Below, one piece after another: positions 1 through 9,773 of a stretch of DNA of 64,000 bases (positions are counted from its first letter, which is position 1; every line of letters starts with the position of its first letter). A program made the translations under genes and the position numbers. Source of the stretch: SZUA-229 sp036567985 (lineage in GTDB: Bacteria; Pseudomonadota; Gammaproteobacteria; SZUA-229); NCBI GenBank assembly GCA_036567985.1, contig DATCTK010000062.1, forward strand, positions 56,063-120,062, in the 5' to 3' direction. The notes under the pieces were generated by a model. It was not told the DNA's origin. It did no database searches and worked only from the letters and a program-made list of their open reading frames with translations.

Positions 1-190
1 ACTGGATAAACGCTGGTTTGAGGGCAAGCAAACGATTGGCATAAGCGCCGGTGCCTCGGCACCGGAACTGCTGGTGCGTGAAGTGGTTGATACCATTCAG
101 CAGTGGTTTGACGCGAAACTGGACAGCGACAGTGGGCCGAAAGAAAGTGTTGTGTTCCAGTTGCCCAAAGCACTGCGCCGCGAGGCCTGA
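1..190 (+). CDS. ispH: 4-hydroxy-3-methylbut-2-enyl diphosphate reductase, C-terminal part
   Basis: The gene enters from the left edge; reading from base 2 gives 62 residues and a TGA stop. The segment with ISAGASAPELLV is the conserved C-terminal motif of IspH (LytB), the iron-sulfur enzyme that makes IPP and DMAPP in the last step of the MEP isoprenoid pathway. The Fe-S cysteines are mostly outside the window. In Pseudomonas ispH also lies next to the pilE end of the minor-pilin cluster, which agrees with the layout here. Identification rests on this short tail and the neighbourhood. Confidence 0.85.
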   Translation, partial: LDKRWFEGKQTIGISAGASAPELLVREVVDTIQQWFDAKLDSDSGPKESVVFQLPKALRREA

Positions 191-280
191 TTTTTTAGCC
201 AGTACAGATGTGTCACACATTGCGCAGACACCGTGGTTCGATGCTGCGCAAGCGTTACACCCGCGCTGATTCAGCACCCC

Positions 281-2314
281 CTACATATTGGATACGCGGA
301 AACTGGAAACCAGATTCTGCAAATCACCCGCCAGCCGTGACAGTTCGGTAGCGGCGGTTGTGGTCTGTTCAGCACCGGCGGCGGTCTGTTCCGCGCCCTG
401 GCTGATATTCACAATATTGCGGTTCATTTCTTCCGCCACCGCATTCTGTTCTTCGGCAGCACTGGCAATCTGATTATTCATATCACGGATGGTCGCTACC
501 GCACGGGCAATTGCATCCAGTGACTGGGCCGCTTCCCGCGCACCATTGGCACCGCTCTGCGCGGTTTCCCGACCGGTTTCCATCACTGACACCGCCTGTT
601 TGGCGCCCGCCTGCAACTTGTCGATCATCGCCTCAATTTCACTGGTGGACTGCTGGGTTCGAGATGCCAGTGTGCGCACCTCATCCGCCACCACCGCAAA
701 ACCACGTCCCTGTTCACCGGCACGCGCCGCTTCAATTGCCGCATTCAGTGCCAGCAGATTAGTCTGCTCCGCAATGTTCTTGATTACATCCAGCACCGTG
801 CCGATATTGTCACTGTCTTCCGCCAGCTGACTGATGACCGTTGCGGCATTTTCCACTTCCTGTGCCAGCGCAAGTATGGTGCTGGTGGTTTTATCCACCA
901 CCTGCTTGCCACCCTGGGTTTCATTATCGGCACTGTTGGCCGCACCTGCGGCGGATTCTGCATTACGCGCCACCTCATTAACCGTGGCGGTCATTTCATT
1001 CATCGCGGTGGCCACCTGATCGGTTTCATTGCGTTGCTGCTCCACATTGCGGCTGCTGTCACCGGCCACCGCGCTGACTTCTTCTGCCGCGGTGGCAAGC
1101 TGGGTAGAGGCACTCATAATTTGCTGAATCAGGCTTTCAATGCGCTCTGCCATATTATTGAAGCTTTGCGCGATGCTGTTCATTTCATCTTTGCTGTTGA
1201 GATTAATGCGCGCCGTCAGATAACCCGCTGCAAGCTTGGTGGAGCCTTCATCAATTTTATGTATATTATCCACCACCGAGAAATACAGACCGGCAAACAC
1301 ATACAACACCAGCAACAACACCAGCAACACCAGCGCGACCGCGATGTATTCCTTTTGAATATCCAGTTCAATACGCTCGACAAACATACCGTCAAGCACC
1401 GGCACAATACTGTCAAACAGTGCATAGGAAGCATTGATTGCCTGGGTTGCGGTATCGAATACGGTTTTTCCATCAACATTAATCTGTTCAGCTTTCAGCA
1501 GGCGGGTATTCAGCATCTCCCGAATACCCTCTACGGCGATAAGATTGTCTTCTGTCGCCTGCTGCAGTAGCTGCCCGACCTGTGGATTGGTATTAAAAGC
1601 TGCACCCAGCCCATTGGCCAGGCTCTTCTGGTTATTTTCGATTTCATTCAACAGAATCGATAATTGAATAAAGCTGTCCGGTGTAAACTCACCGGCCGCC
1701 GCCACGCTACTGCCCACCGCGCGGGATTTGCCCATAGACTCGGTGAGCCCGAGCAGTTTTGATACCAGCGCATCCCCCAGGTAATAGCTGTCGAGTTGCG
1801 GGTCGAGGGTAAGTTCCGAGCTGTTTGCCACATGGCCGATCAGCTCCATAATCGCGTTCACCAGCGCCGAATGACTGGCCAGACTTTCGCTGGCGCTCAT
1901 GCTTAACGCATTCGCCCCGATCTGCTGCCACTGACCCTGAATGCCTGCAACCCAATCCCCTGTTTGCAGACCGGCGCCCAGTTGCTGATCAATCGCTAGC
2001 AGCTGGTTCATCGCCTCGTCTGCCTGTTTGCGTTTGTCGATAATATCCTTGCGCAAATGCTCGGCACCACCATGATAGGCACTGGTCAGGCCACGGTGCT
2101 GCTGGATAAACTGTATCGGCAAACGTGCCACCTTGATATAGGCCAGACCCTGTCGCTCATTTTCGATAAACTCGATTTCGTCATCCAGCGCACCGATCAG
2201 CATACTGCTCAGCACTACAAGTGGAATCAATACAATCAGAAAAATCAGCGCGAATTTGACTGGATAACACAAGCGATTAAGTAGATAAACGGCAGGACCC
2301 ACAATTTTTTTCAT
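281..2314 (-). CDS. Methyl-accepting chemotaxis protein with NIT-like sensor domain
   Basis: Membrane chemoreceptor of 677 residues. It has a first membrane segment at about 21-43, a helical periplasmic domain of about 280 residues, a second segment near 325-348, a HAMP domain, and a long cytoplasmic coiled coil whose tip contains the conserved EQTNLLALNAAIEAARAGE motif that contacts CheA/CheW. The periplasmic part begins with a QQHRGLTSAY stretch resembling NIT (nitrate/nitrite-sensing) domains, so the ligand may be a small anion (inference). No C-terminal CheR-docking pentapeptide is seen. The ATG at 2314 is chosen because GAGGAG lies 12 bases upstream; an in-frame GTG at 2389 would add 25 residues. 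It separates ispH from the pilus genes. Confidence 0.88.
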   Translation of the reverse strand: MKKIVGPAVYLLNRLCYPVKFALIFLIVLIPLVVLSSMLIGALDDEIEFIENERQGLAYIKVARLPIQFIQQHRGLTSAYHGGAEHLRKDIIDKRKQADEAMNQLLAIDQQLGAGLQTGDWVAGIQGQWQQIGANALSMSASESLASHSALVNAIMELIGHVANSSELTLDPQLDSYYLGDALVSKLLGLTESMGKSRAVGSSVAAAGEFTPDSFIQLSILLNEIENNQKSLANGLGAAFNTNPQVGQLLQQATEDNLIAVEGIREMLNTRLLKAEQINVDGKTVFDTATQAINASYALFDSIVPVLDGMFVERIELDIQKEYIAVALVLLVLLLVLYVFAGLYFSVVDNIHKIDEGSTKLAAGYLTARINLNSKDEMNSIAQSFNNMAERIESLIQQIMSASTQLATAAEEVSAVAGDSSRNVEQQRNETDQVATAMNEMTATVNEVARNAESAAGAANSADNETQGGKQVVDKTTSTILALAQEVENAATVISQLAEDSDNIGTVLDVIKNIAEQTNLLALNAAIEAARAGEQGRGFAVVADEVRTLASRTQQSTSEIEAMIDKLQAGAKQAVSVMETGRETAQSGANGAREAAQSLDAIARAVATIRDMNNQIASAAEEQNAVAEEMNRNIVNISQGAEQTAAGAEQTTTAATELSRLAGDLQNLVSSFRVSNM

Positions 2315-2441
2315 CTTTTCAGCAAACTCCTCTACAAAGCTGATTTTCTGAATTAATTTAACCCACAGACGACTACCGCAGCAGCTCACAGCTAGCGTCC
2401 GGGGGAGGTAAATTAATACTTATTCACATTATCGGGGGGAT

Positions 2442-2482
2442 AAAACACTGGCTCGGCAGGCGTAACATGCGAGCCAGTTTTA
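2442..2482 (-). terminator. Probable intrinsic terminator of the pilus operon
   Basis: A 9-bp perfect stem (ACTGGCTCG with CGAGCCAGT, 2447-2455 and 2470-2478) is extended by A/T pairs and followed on the minus strand by a GTTTTAT tract. It lies about 75 bases beyond the pilE stop, where a terminator for the seven-gene operon is expected. The 14-base loop is larger than usual. Confidence 0.65.
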
Positions 2483-2556
2483 CAATGTGACTATTGAAAT
2501 ATAGCCACAATCTTCCTGTTTTGCACAGGTATGAAGAATTTTTTTATGCCAGTAGA

Positions 2557-3024
2557 TTAGCGCCAGCAGGAGTCGACAGTTTTACCGTTTGCCGTATCCG
2601 CAGTGCCGCCTTTACGACCAAAGTTATCATAGGTTAACGCACCACAACCAGAGCCATCAAAACCACTGCCATCGACTTTGGTGGGCGTACAGGTAATAGT
2701 GAAGCTCGTGCTAATATTGCCCGATGAGCCTGCTGCAATGGCAAATGTATGCTGTAATGAATCGTCTGCGGGTGTCGCCGCCCACTCCTGGGAGGATCTC
2801 GCCACACGATTGAGTTCATCAAAATCGGTGGTATACACGCCATAGGCCTGTTTATGTAGCTCCAGGTCGCGCGCCATTTCTGGCATAACCATCACGCAGC
2901 CTCTGTCTCTCTCCGCCTTGCTAACAAACCCTTCATAAGCCAGTATGCCAACTGAAGTCAGTACGCCCAGAATGGCGACCACAATCATTAATTCTACCAG
3001 AGTAAAGCCTGTCTGTTTTTTCAT
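2557..3024 (-). CDS. pilE: Type IV pilin-like protein, PilE-type minor pilin
   Basis: Prepilin of 155 residues with a short basic leader (MKKQTG) cut before FTLVELMIVVAILGVL, the class III signal with Glu5 of the mature protein, followed by a hydrophobic assembly helix. Four later cysteines (CVM, ITC, GCG and SCW) could form disulfides. As last gene after pilY2 it matches Pseudomonas PilE, a minor pilin that primes pilus assembly in the inner membrane. The ATG at 3024 has AGG 7 bases upstream; the ATG at 3030 would leave the SD touching the start. Whether it is a minor or the major pilin cannot be settled from sequence alone, but cluster position favours minor. Confidence 0.85.
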   Translation of the reverse strand: MKKQTGFTLVELMIVVAILGVLTSVGILAYEGFVSKAERDRGCVMVMPEMARDLELHKQAYGVYTTDFDELNRVARSSQEWAATPADDSLQHTFAIAAGSSGNISTSFTITCTPTKVDGSGFDGSGCGALTYDNFGRKGGTADTANGKTVDSCWR

Positions 3025-3035
3025 AGTCATACCTG

Positions 3036-3371
3036 TTATTGGTCACCGTCACCGGTTTCTATCCTGATGTGGCTGAGTAATGGGTAATTTAAATAACGCT
3101 GCCCTGTATTTAACTTAATCGTGACGAAATGACCTTTTTTAAGATGATCCGCTGCAACCTTTTCGCCTTTATAATTGGTGATAGTGGTTTTGCCATCAAA
3201 CTTAAACGTCTTATCAGCAATTGTTATCAGACCCTTCTCCTGATCAACGGCCACAATACTTTTTGTCATGTTATCAAAATGATTCAGACCGGTTTCTGCC
3301 TGCAGTGCGCCTGCACCAAGCATCAACCAGGATGCACACAGTAGCTGCAATATAGTTTTTATAAACTTCAT
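3036..3371 (-). CDS. pilY2: PilY2-like small periplasmic protein
   Basis: Small protein of 111 residues with a signal peptide ending LQA. The mature part has a repeated beta-strand pattern (SIVAVDQEKGLITIADKTFKF) resembling PilY2 proteins, which sit between pilY1 and pilE in Pseudomonas. The function of PilY2 is poorly known; it is linked to type IV pilus biogenesis. An SD (GGAGAG) lies 3 bases before the ATG. It is 11 bases upstream of the pilE stretch and 78 bases after pilY1. The call depends on position as much as on similarity. Confidence 0.7.
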   Translation of the reverse strand: MKFIKTILQLLCASWLMLGAGALQAETGLNHFDNMTKSIVAVDQEKGLITIADKTFKFDGKTTITNYKGEKVAADHLKKGHFVTIKLNTGQRYLNYPLLSHIRIETGDGDQ

Positions 3372-3409
3372 ATTCTCTCCGAATGCTAACTTATTCGATA
3401 ATGGTTACT

Positions 3410-6400
3410 TTATCTCAGTTGACGCCATGATTGCCTTTTTCTGAAGTTGGCCACAGCAGATTCTGAAACCACATCAATACCGCCCTTGGTACCAGAGAAG
3501 AACTTCAGCTCTGACGCGCCGTTATTGTTATTCAGAATACCTGGGCTTGCCACTATACCCTCACGGGAGCGAGTACCTGAAACAATTGTCTTTTCACCCA
3601 TGTAATCCATGACATCTTTTTCATCGATGATTCCATCACCATTCACATCGAACGGCGGAATATACAAACGGTTACCGTCATTTGCATTCAGTTCCATGAT
3701 CCAGCTTGAACCACCAGGGCCACACGGGTCTTCATTCGGCACCGTGGTCACAAAGATAACCCGGTTGTTGCGTATAATGGGGTTCACCACGACTCGCTCA
3801 CCGTACTCATCACCAAAGCGCAGATCCATAAACCAGCCCTTATCTGTGCTCCAGTCAATCCGATAGTCAGTATCATCCCGCTCACTGGATGTCACCCTGA
3901 ATTCACGGCTATTATCATCCTCACCCTCCACAAAATCTTGCTCCAGTATTCTCTGCTGCATCAAGTCACTGCGCTGTGGCTGGCTCAAGCCATTATTATC
4001 ATCCCACACCCCGTAGAATGTCTGAATCTGTGTGGCTGCACCTGCGCTGGCACTGTCACCCACTTCAAAATATTTGCCAGTACCGAACAACAACAGGGTT
4101 TGGTCCCGTTCGATCGGATGACGTTTGACCGCAATCGCCGAGCTAATCGGTTGCACTGTGCCGCCCGCATCCCTGGCAACGAACACAGGTTTGGGATCGG
4201 TGCCGGTTTTGTAGGCAAAATCCCAGGAGCCGGCAGTAGAACTGGTTACATCCACTTTCCATACATTACCAAACAGGTCGCCCGCATAGAGCGCATCCAC
4301 TTTGAAATCGCCGTCCATATCAACCGGAGTGACAGTAGCCACACCATTAGGTCGATTTGCACCGGTTGGGTCATCCACCATACCAATACCAGTATCAAAC
4401 TTTCTAACCAGGGCACCGGTAAAGGCATTCACCACATAGATCACACCATTACCTGTGGTGCTGACATGATCATCCGGGTGTGTATTGTTATAACCGTTAC
4501 CGAATATCACCACCCACTGGCCGTTATTCATTTTTGCGTAACTAACATCACCAATAGTAAAGCCCAAATCCGCATCACCGAATGTACTGGTACCGGAGAC
4601 CCGTGGATGATCGGTAAATTCCCATATGGTATTACTGGCAATCGCATCAGGGTTGGTTATATCCATACCAAACACGATCTGCCCGCCGGCACCCACTGAC
4701 GAAGCCAGCATGGTTTTCCAGCCCGAATTATAGGCATCGAATACCTGTGGTGAACCATCTACAAAATAGGTATGACCGCTGTTGTACTTCAGTGATGTGA
4801 GCAGATTCAGGCGTTTTACTAATGCACCGGGCACATAGGCAAACCTTTCTTCACCGGTCAGCGCATCGAAGGCATGCAGCATGCCATCATTCGCACCAAC
4901 ATAGGTAATCGGCTCGCGATTACGGTTATTGTATTTAAAGGTTGAATACTTATCTGTTTCAAGGCTGTCTGGATAAGAGAAATCCGGCGCACCCACATAG
5001 GCAGGCGAGGAATTAATAATATCACCCAGCACATTCTTTTCGTCCAGGCTTTCAGTCCCCTCGAAATTAGCAACCATATTGCGAATCCTGAAACGTCCAC
5101 CCGACTGATCCGCTTCCAGACTGTGATCGCCACGAAGATAATCCAGCCTGTCCTGACCTTCACCCGAGCCTTCAACCACCAGCGTGTCCGGGTCGGTTCG
5201 CAATGCGACACGTTGATCTGAGCTCAGGTCAAAAATATCCTTGAATTCAACCGTGGTATAGGTGTCGGTTTCCATGGTATATATCTTTCGTTTGGTATGT
5301 GTACTACCCTGCGGCCCAATCTTCAGTGAAAGCTCGTAGCCCGCATTCCACTCCACTTCACACAGCGCGCCCACTTGGTGAGTGTCATCACACTCTGGCG
5401 GTGAATCGTCATTGCCGTCGTTATCCCGATCAACCGGACCATCCTGTATGGGCACAGAAAACAGGTTACCGGACCAGCCATTTGAATCAAAGCGAGCCTG
5501 GTACAGGCGACTATTGGCATTCAGGGTGCCGGAATTCAGGGCTACTGCCGCTGCCGAGCCGACACGCGCATTAATTGCCGCAATTGCTTTAATCAGCTTT
5601 TCAGACACCTCGGTGGGTGATGAAGCCGAGGCATAGACACCGGCACTGTTATAGGCCGCATGCCACAGGTCATCGGTTTTCTCCGCGTCATTACTAATAT
5701 TACTCCAGAAGCCGTTTTTATCCGGCACACCCGGCGTTGACCAGTCGTTACCCGCCGCATCAAAATCTGGGTTGCCATCACCATCGTTGTCCACCAGGTT
5801 ACCCGACACACCAAAGGCCACGGTAAAAGTTACCATGTGCTGATGTGTGGTAAGGTCGTCTGGATAGTTCGGATCAAGCACCACCAGCGGCAAATCACTT
5901 TCCAGCGGCAAATCCGGTTTTACATTATCTTCCAGCGTACTCAGATCGTTCATATAGTATTTGTAGGCAACGTCGGCCAGGGTCTCACTGCGATTATCCC
6001 CATCCGGATTCTCCACAGAGGCGCTATAGCCGCTCCACGCACCATCGGTAAATAGAATGGTAAAGTTTTTCTGGCAGGAATAGATAATCGGATTATCCTT
6101 GCCAGACAGGTTATCAGCGTAATACTCACCCGCATCTCTCAATGCGCGGCGCAGCGGTGTACCCAGAGCATTCTGTTCGTAGGCAAAGTAATCCCGCTTT
6201 ATCTCTGTATTATGCGCAGTAAAATTGGTCAGCGAGATATCCGGCACTTCATTGAACACCAGATCATCGCGATTAATCAGGGTCATGCCGAAGCGGAAAG
6301 TGGGCTGAGAATCAATAATTTCTGCAATCGCATTCTTCACCGGGAAGGAACGACGACGATAATACTGATACCAGTTAGCGACATTCTGTGCCGTCTCGGC

Positions 6401-7450
6401 AATGGTGCGACAGCCGGTTGCGCCGGTTGCGCTCATGTAGGTGGCGGCATTCGCCTGATCAGCAACGATGTCATCACGGATAGTGCGCACCATTGCATCC
6501 GTGCCAAGAATGTTATAACAGCCTGCCCCGCTCAAGGTGGTGGTTGCCAGTGCAGTTTCATTCAGGCCACGGTCTGGATTGTCGGGTTTTGGATTATAAG
6601 CAATCAACTGTACATCGACTGATGAACTGGAGACGGTAAAACGCATATGGGAATCCCATAAATCAACTTCACCATTAGCCAGATCACTCGCAGTATTGGC
6701 AGCAAAACCACTGGCGGCATAACCTGTTGCGTCAAAGTTTGAGCCACGATTGGGTCGACTGTTGGTGTAGCCGGAATCATCTATCCAGACTTCATAAATA
6801 AACGGGCCATTATTAAAGTCGCCATCGGCCTCAAGATTGCGTGTAATACTGTAACCCGGCTGGGTACTAAACGGATTGGAGCGCGCCGCAGTAAAACTGG
6901 CATCCTCACAAGGATCACCCGCGTTATTACAGGGGCCATCCCAGGGCTCATACTGTATATCCGCATTGTAAAACACCCGGTTTAAACTGGTGGATCTGCC
7001 ACGCCAGTCCACATCAAGCGGATGATGACTGCTGTCAGCACAGGACTCTGCTCTACCCCCGTAGTAACACGAATTACCGTACACATTATCACTGTTACTG
7101 TAGTTGTAATACAGTGTGCCATTATCCGTATCAGTTCCATCAAATTCTGCAATATCAAACAGGCCGGAGGTGTTCTGGCTGGTGGTTGGTTCCCAGCTAT
7201 CAAATGAGTTATCACGAATCGGATCCGGATCGTAGTTATACCAACGCCAGTGAGGCCCTGTCATATACTCCCAGTCCATAGAGCCGGAATCATCACTAAC
7301 AAAGAACACATTGGGTTGCACCGCGGCACCGAGAAACAATGGCGTATTAGCAATACTCAGGTTCGCAGCATGCACAGGTGTTGCAGATGACAGGAACACA
7401 ACTGCAGCCAATGATGCAGATAAAAAGTAACGGTAAATCGTTTGCTTCAT
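3410..7450 (-). CDS. pilY1: Type IV pilus tip-associated adhesin PilY1
   Basis: Large secreted protein of 1346 residues with a 28-residue signal peptide. Near residue 50 the DDSGSM motif fits the MIDAS of a von Willebrand A domain. The C-terminal third resembles the Neisseria PilC/PilY1 beta-propeller (YVGANDGMLHAFDALTGEE). Several DxDxDG-type loops, such as DNDGDGNPDFD, DRDNDGNDD and DVNGDGIID, are likely calcium sites, as known for PilY1. The protein works at the pilus tip in adhesion, extension control and surface sensing. The ATG at 7450 has GGAG 7 bases upstream and starts a clean signal peptide; an in-frame ATG at 7501 would add 17 hydrophilic residues. It lies between pilX and pilY2. 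Confidence 0.95.
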   Translation of the reverse strand: MKQTIYRYFLSASLAAVVFLSSATPVHAANLSIANTPLFLGAAVQPNVFFVSDDSGSMDWEYMTGPHWRWYNYDPDPIRDNSFDSWEPTTSQNTSGLFDIAEFDGTDTDNGTLYYNYSNSDNVYGNSCYYGGRAESCADSSHHPLDVDWRGRSTSLNRVFYNADIQYEPWDGPCNNAGDPCEDASFTAARSNPFSTQPGYSITRNLEADGDFNNGPFIYEVWIDDSGYTNSRPNRGSNFDATGYAASGFAANTASDLANGEVDLWDSHMRFTVSSSSVDVQLIAYNPKPDNPDRGLNETALATTTLSGAGCYNILGTDAMVRTIRDDIVADQANAATYMSATGATGCRTIAETAQNVANWYQYYRRRSFPVKNAIAEIIDSQPTFRFGMTLINRDDLVFNEVPDISLTNFTAHNTEIKRDYFAYEQNALGTPLRRALRDAGEYYADNLSGKDNPIIYSCQKNFTILFTDGAWSGYSASVENPDGDNRSETLADVAYKYYMNDLSTLEDNVKPDLPLESDLPLVVLDPNYPDDLTTHQHMVTFTVAFGVSGNLVDNDGDGNPDFDAAGNDWSTPGVPDKNGFWSNISNDAEKTDDLWHAAYNSAGVYASASSPTEVSEKLIKAIAAINARVGSAAAVALNSGTLNANSRLYQARFDSNGWSGNLFSVPIQDGPVDRDNDGNDDSPPECDDTHQVGALCEVEWNAGYELSLKIGPQGSTHTKRKIYTMETDTYTTVEFKDIFDLSSDQRVALRTDPDTLVVEGSGEGQDRLDYLRGDHSLEADQSGGRFRIRNMVANFEGTESLDEKNVLGDIINSSPAYVGAPDFSYPDSLETDKYSTFKYNNRNREPITYVGANDGMLHAFDALTGEERFAYVPGALVKRLNLLTSLKYNSGHTYFVDGSPQVFDAYNSGWKTMLASSVGAGGQIVFGMDITNPDAIASNTIWEFTDHPRVSGTSTFGDADLGFTIGDVSYAKMNNGQWVVIFGNGYNNTHPDDHVSTTGNGVIYVVNAFTGALVRKFDTGIGMVDDPTGANRPNGVATVTPVDMDGDFKVDALYAGDLFGNVWKVDVTSSTAGSWDFAYKTGTDPKPVFVARDAGGTVQPISSAIAVKRHPIERDQTLLLFGTGKYFEVGDSASAGAATQIQTFYGVWDDNNGLSQPQRSDLMQQRILEQDFVEGEDDNSREFRVTSSERDDTDYRIDWSTDKGWFMDLRFGDEYGERVVVNPIIRNNRVIFVTTVPNEDPCGPGGSSWIMELNANDGNRLYIPPFDVNGDGIIDEKDVMDYMGEKTIVSGTRSREGIVASPGILNNNNGASELKFFSGTKGGIDVVSESAVANFRKRQSWRQLR

Positions 7451-7506
7451 AATATTGCTCCAGAAACTCTGGCCTTGCTTATAAGTAATCATGCTGTCCA
7501 TCTAGC

Positions 7507-8085
7507 TCAGTTAACAGGCTGCAGGTAAGTCGATTGCAGCACTACGGCAGCATTACCATCAATGCCGGTGCTGTAGGCCGTTATTCTGTACATGGCACTG
7601 CGCGCCTTGGCTTGTGAGGAAAAATCGAGGCCTTCACTATCCGCTGAAATAGCACCGAGTGATTCGATAAAGTAGCGCGCATCATTCTGACAACCAACCG
7701 TCGGCCGGTCATTATCCTGCAATGCACCACCATAGGCCCAGGTTTTTGTGTCATCCTGCCAGAAACTGTCATCCTTCAGCTCGGGATTCTGCATGTCGGG
7801 CAAGTTCACCTCCCACACCTGGTTGGCTCCCTGAGCCGGGGTTGAAGTCACGGCAAAGGCTTCATTACTCAGGCTATCGAGCCAAATTTCACCGGCACGT
7901 AATGCGGCTTCAGCACATTGCAGCGCATTGCTTCTGTTTTTAATGCTGCCCTGGATACTGATGTCGGTAATATTGGTTCGCATAGCCGCCACACCCAGCA
8001 GGGTGAATACAATCATTAATACAATAGCGGTAATCAACACAGCACCCTGTTGCCTGCACGGGGATGGGGATCTGGAAAATTTCAT
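7507..8085 (-). CDS. pilX: Minor pilin PilX
   Basis: Prepilin-like protein of 192 residues. The leader ends RQQG before AVLITAIVLMIVFTLLG, the PilX-type N-terminus that lacks the usual FTLIE pattern, followed by the AAMRTNI region typical of PilX_N. PilX belongs to the priming complex at the pilus tip, with PilV, PilW and PilY1, in the inner membrane. Its ATG overlaps the pilW stop by one base (TAATG), which indicates translational coupling. Confidence 0.9.
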   Translation of the reverse strand: MKFSRSPSPCRQQGAVLITAIVLMIVFTLLGVAAMRTNITDISIQGSIKNRSNALQCAEAALRAGEIWLDSLSNEAFAVTSTPAQGANQVWEVNLPDMQNPELKDDSFWQDDTKTWAYGGALQDNDRPTVGCQNDARYFIESLGAISADSEGLDFSSQAKARSAMYRITAYSTGIDGNAAVVLQSTYLQPVN

Positions 8086-9278
8086 TATAATGATGCCCCC
8101 TGTGTGCGATCACCGATCATGCGGTTGCGCACCACAAACGTTGATGAATAGATGGCCCTTGAAAATCTATCGGTTGGCTCATACACCAGCGGATTTGCGC
8201 CCGGCAAGGTATAGGACTGATCAATCGCTTTGCCGTATATTTGTTCATCGGAGCGCATAATCAGGCTGACCCGTACACTGACCACCCTTGGCCATAAACA
8301 GTTTTCGGATACCGGCACTGACATGGGCGTATTACAGGTACCCTGAATCTGGCTCGCGGTTAGATAACGGCTGGCCACATTACGCGCAGTTTCATCATCT
8401 TCAACACCGTAATCCAGTTTCATGCGCTCAACACCTTCGACCAGTGGCGATGGTGTATCACCGTCAATGCTTCTAAACAGGGTGGGCACACCACGGTCAT
8501 TATTCGCCACATAATAGGTTACAGTTGCAACGCGACTGAGTTCACCGTGTATCGACCTGGAAATACCCTGGTTTTGTGTCCAGGTGCCAAACTCGTTTTC
8601 ATCTGCGCCACCACCCGCCGCACGACCAACTACACCGTCGTCAATTAATGCATCACTGCTGGTCACGCGGAATATTTCTGCATCCTTACAGGTTGAGGCA
8701 ACAGCAAAGTTATTTTGCGCAATACGCACATCGGTGCCCGAAGGAATATCAAGATAATACGCTGGGTCACCGATATTTCGATTCTGCAGTACATAGGATT
8801 CACCAATAGTACCCCGCAGTGTCAGGGCATCGGAACCTGGCAACATACCGGTTAAACCCAGACCCGCAGCCGGTGTTGGCAGCCAGCCAGTACCCACCGC
8901 CTGATAACCCTGTATTTCATGGCCGGCATTGAAATTGGCCCACGGCAGTTCATCGTTGAGCAGTGAAATTCGATAGGCCGATTCATTCACGCTCTGCCCG
9001 GTGCCACCGTGATACGCAGCAACCGTTCTGCAACCCATTGAGCCCACAGCTCTCAGTGAGTTACCGATAAACTCGGCCGCCAGCTTTGCATTGGTTTTCA
9101 TTTCCAGTTCTGAAGCGGTATTCCTGAAATCGGTTCGATTCGATACCTGCATGGTCACTGCAGAAGCCAGGATCAAAATACCCATGGTCATCGCCACAAG
9201 CAGCTCGAGCATTGAGTAACCCGATTGAGAACCGAGTTTTTGTATCTGATAGCCTGTTGTTTTTTTATTCATAACCAT
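8085..9278 (-). CDS. pilW: Minor pilin PilW
   Basis: Protein of 397 residues with a prepilin signal (SGYSMLELLVAMTMGIL), the hallmark of PilW, and a large globular C-terminal part rich in beta-strand patterns. With PilX, PilV and FimT/FimU it forms the complex that initiates pilus assembly and carries PilY1. Two ATGs (9278 and 9272) fit; neither has a strong SD, so the longer form is given. The stop overlaps the pilX start and the start is 3 bases after the pilV stop, so the genes form one tight operon. Confidence 0.9.
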   Translation of the reverse strand: MVMNKKTTGYQIQKLGSQSGYSMLELLVAMTMGILILASAVTMQVSNRTDFRNTASELEMKTNAKLAAEFIGNSLRAVGSMGCRTVAAYHGGTGQSVNESAYRISLLNDELPWANFNAGHEIQGYQAVGTGWLPTPAAGLGLTGMLPGSDALTLRGTIGESYVLQNRNIGDPAYYLDIPSGTDVRIAQNNFAVASTCKDAEIFRVTSSDALIDDGVVGRAAGGGADENEFGTWTQNQGISRSIHGELSRVATVTYYVANNDRGVPTLFRSIDGDTPSPLVEGVERMKLDYGVEDDETARNVASRYLTASQIQGTCNTPMSVPVSENCLWPRVVSVRVSLIMRSDEQIYGKAIDQSYTLPGANPLVYEPTDRFSRAIYSSTFVVRNRMIGDRTQGASL

Positions 9279-9281
9279 TGC

Positions 9282-9773
9282 TTAGGGTTGAAATATCATT
9301 GTGTAGTCTTTTTCGTAGGTATTGCCGTCTTTATCCAGCTCTTCCCAGGTGACCGAGACTTCATATACCGCATCTTCATCTGTGCCGCTTATATTTAAAA
9401 TTTCTGCCTTGGGGTTTTTATTTGCCAGAAAAGTATTCAGCTCCATGCCAATCAGGTAACTGATCATACTGGTCATTTCTCCGCCTGATGCACAACCAGC
9501 GCCCAGTGATGACATACAGGCCGGTGCCGCACCAGCGGTGGTAACCGTCAGCCCATCCAGCGTGCTGGCATTTACCCCGGTTATATTGGAGCGGAATATT
9601 TCCGTAATATTCCAGACACGCTGTGCGGCATTAATTTCTGTATTGGTCTCGGCCGCTTTCTGTTGTGAACGCAACATCATCGAGGTTGAACCCAGCATTC
9701 CAATGGTCAGAATAAATAAGGCAACCATTACTTCCATTAATGTAAAGCCTTGCTGTCTTTTTAACTTGTTCAT
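9282..9773 (-). CDS. pilV: Minor pilin PilV
   Basis: Protein of 163 residues with a type IV prepilin signal (RQQG, then FTLMEVMVALFILTIGMLG). The IGMLG end of the helix is characteristic of PilV. It is a minor pilin of the assembly-priming complex. The ATG at 9773 overlaps the preceding fimT stop by one base (TAATG), so coupling is likely; the longer frame would need a TTG start. Confidence 0.9.
   Translation of the reverse strand: MNKLKRQQGFTLMEVMVALFILTIGMLGSTSMMLRSQQKAAETNTEINAAQRVWNITEIFRSNITGVNASTLDGLTVTTAGAAPACMSSLGAGCASGGEMTSMISYLIGMELNTFLANKNPKAEILNISGTDEDAVYEVSVTWEELDKDGNTYEKDYTMIFQP

Noticed and set aside
1034..1570. 178-residue plus-strand ORF in the chemoreceptor
   Set aside because: It lies fully antisense to a clear chemoreceptor gene and has the His/Gln-rich, patternless composition of a shadow frame.
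3938..4699. 253-residue plus-strand ORF
   Set aside because: Antisense to the propeller part of pilY1; no SD, no domain.
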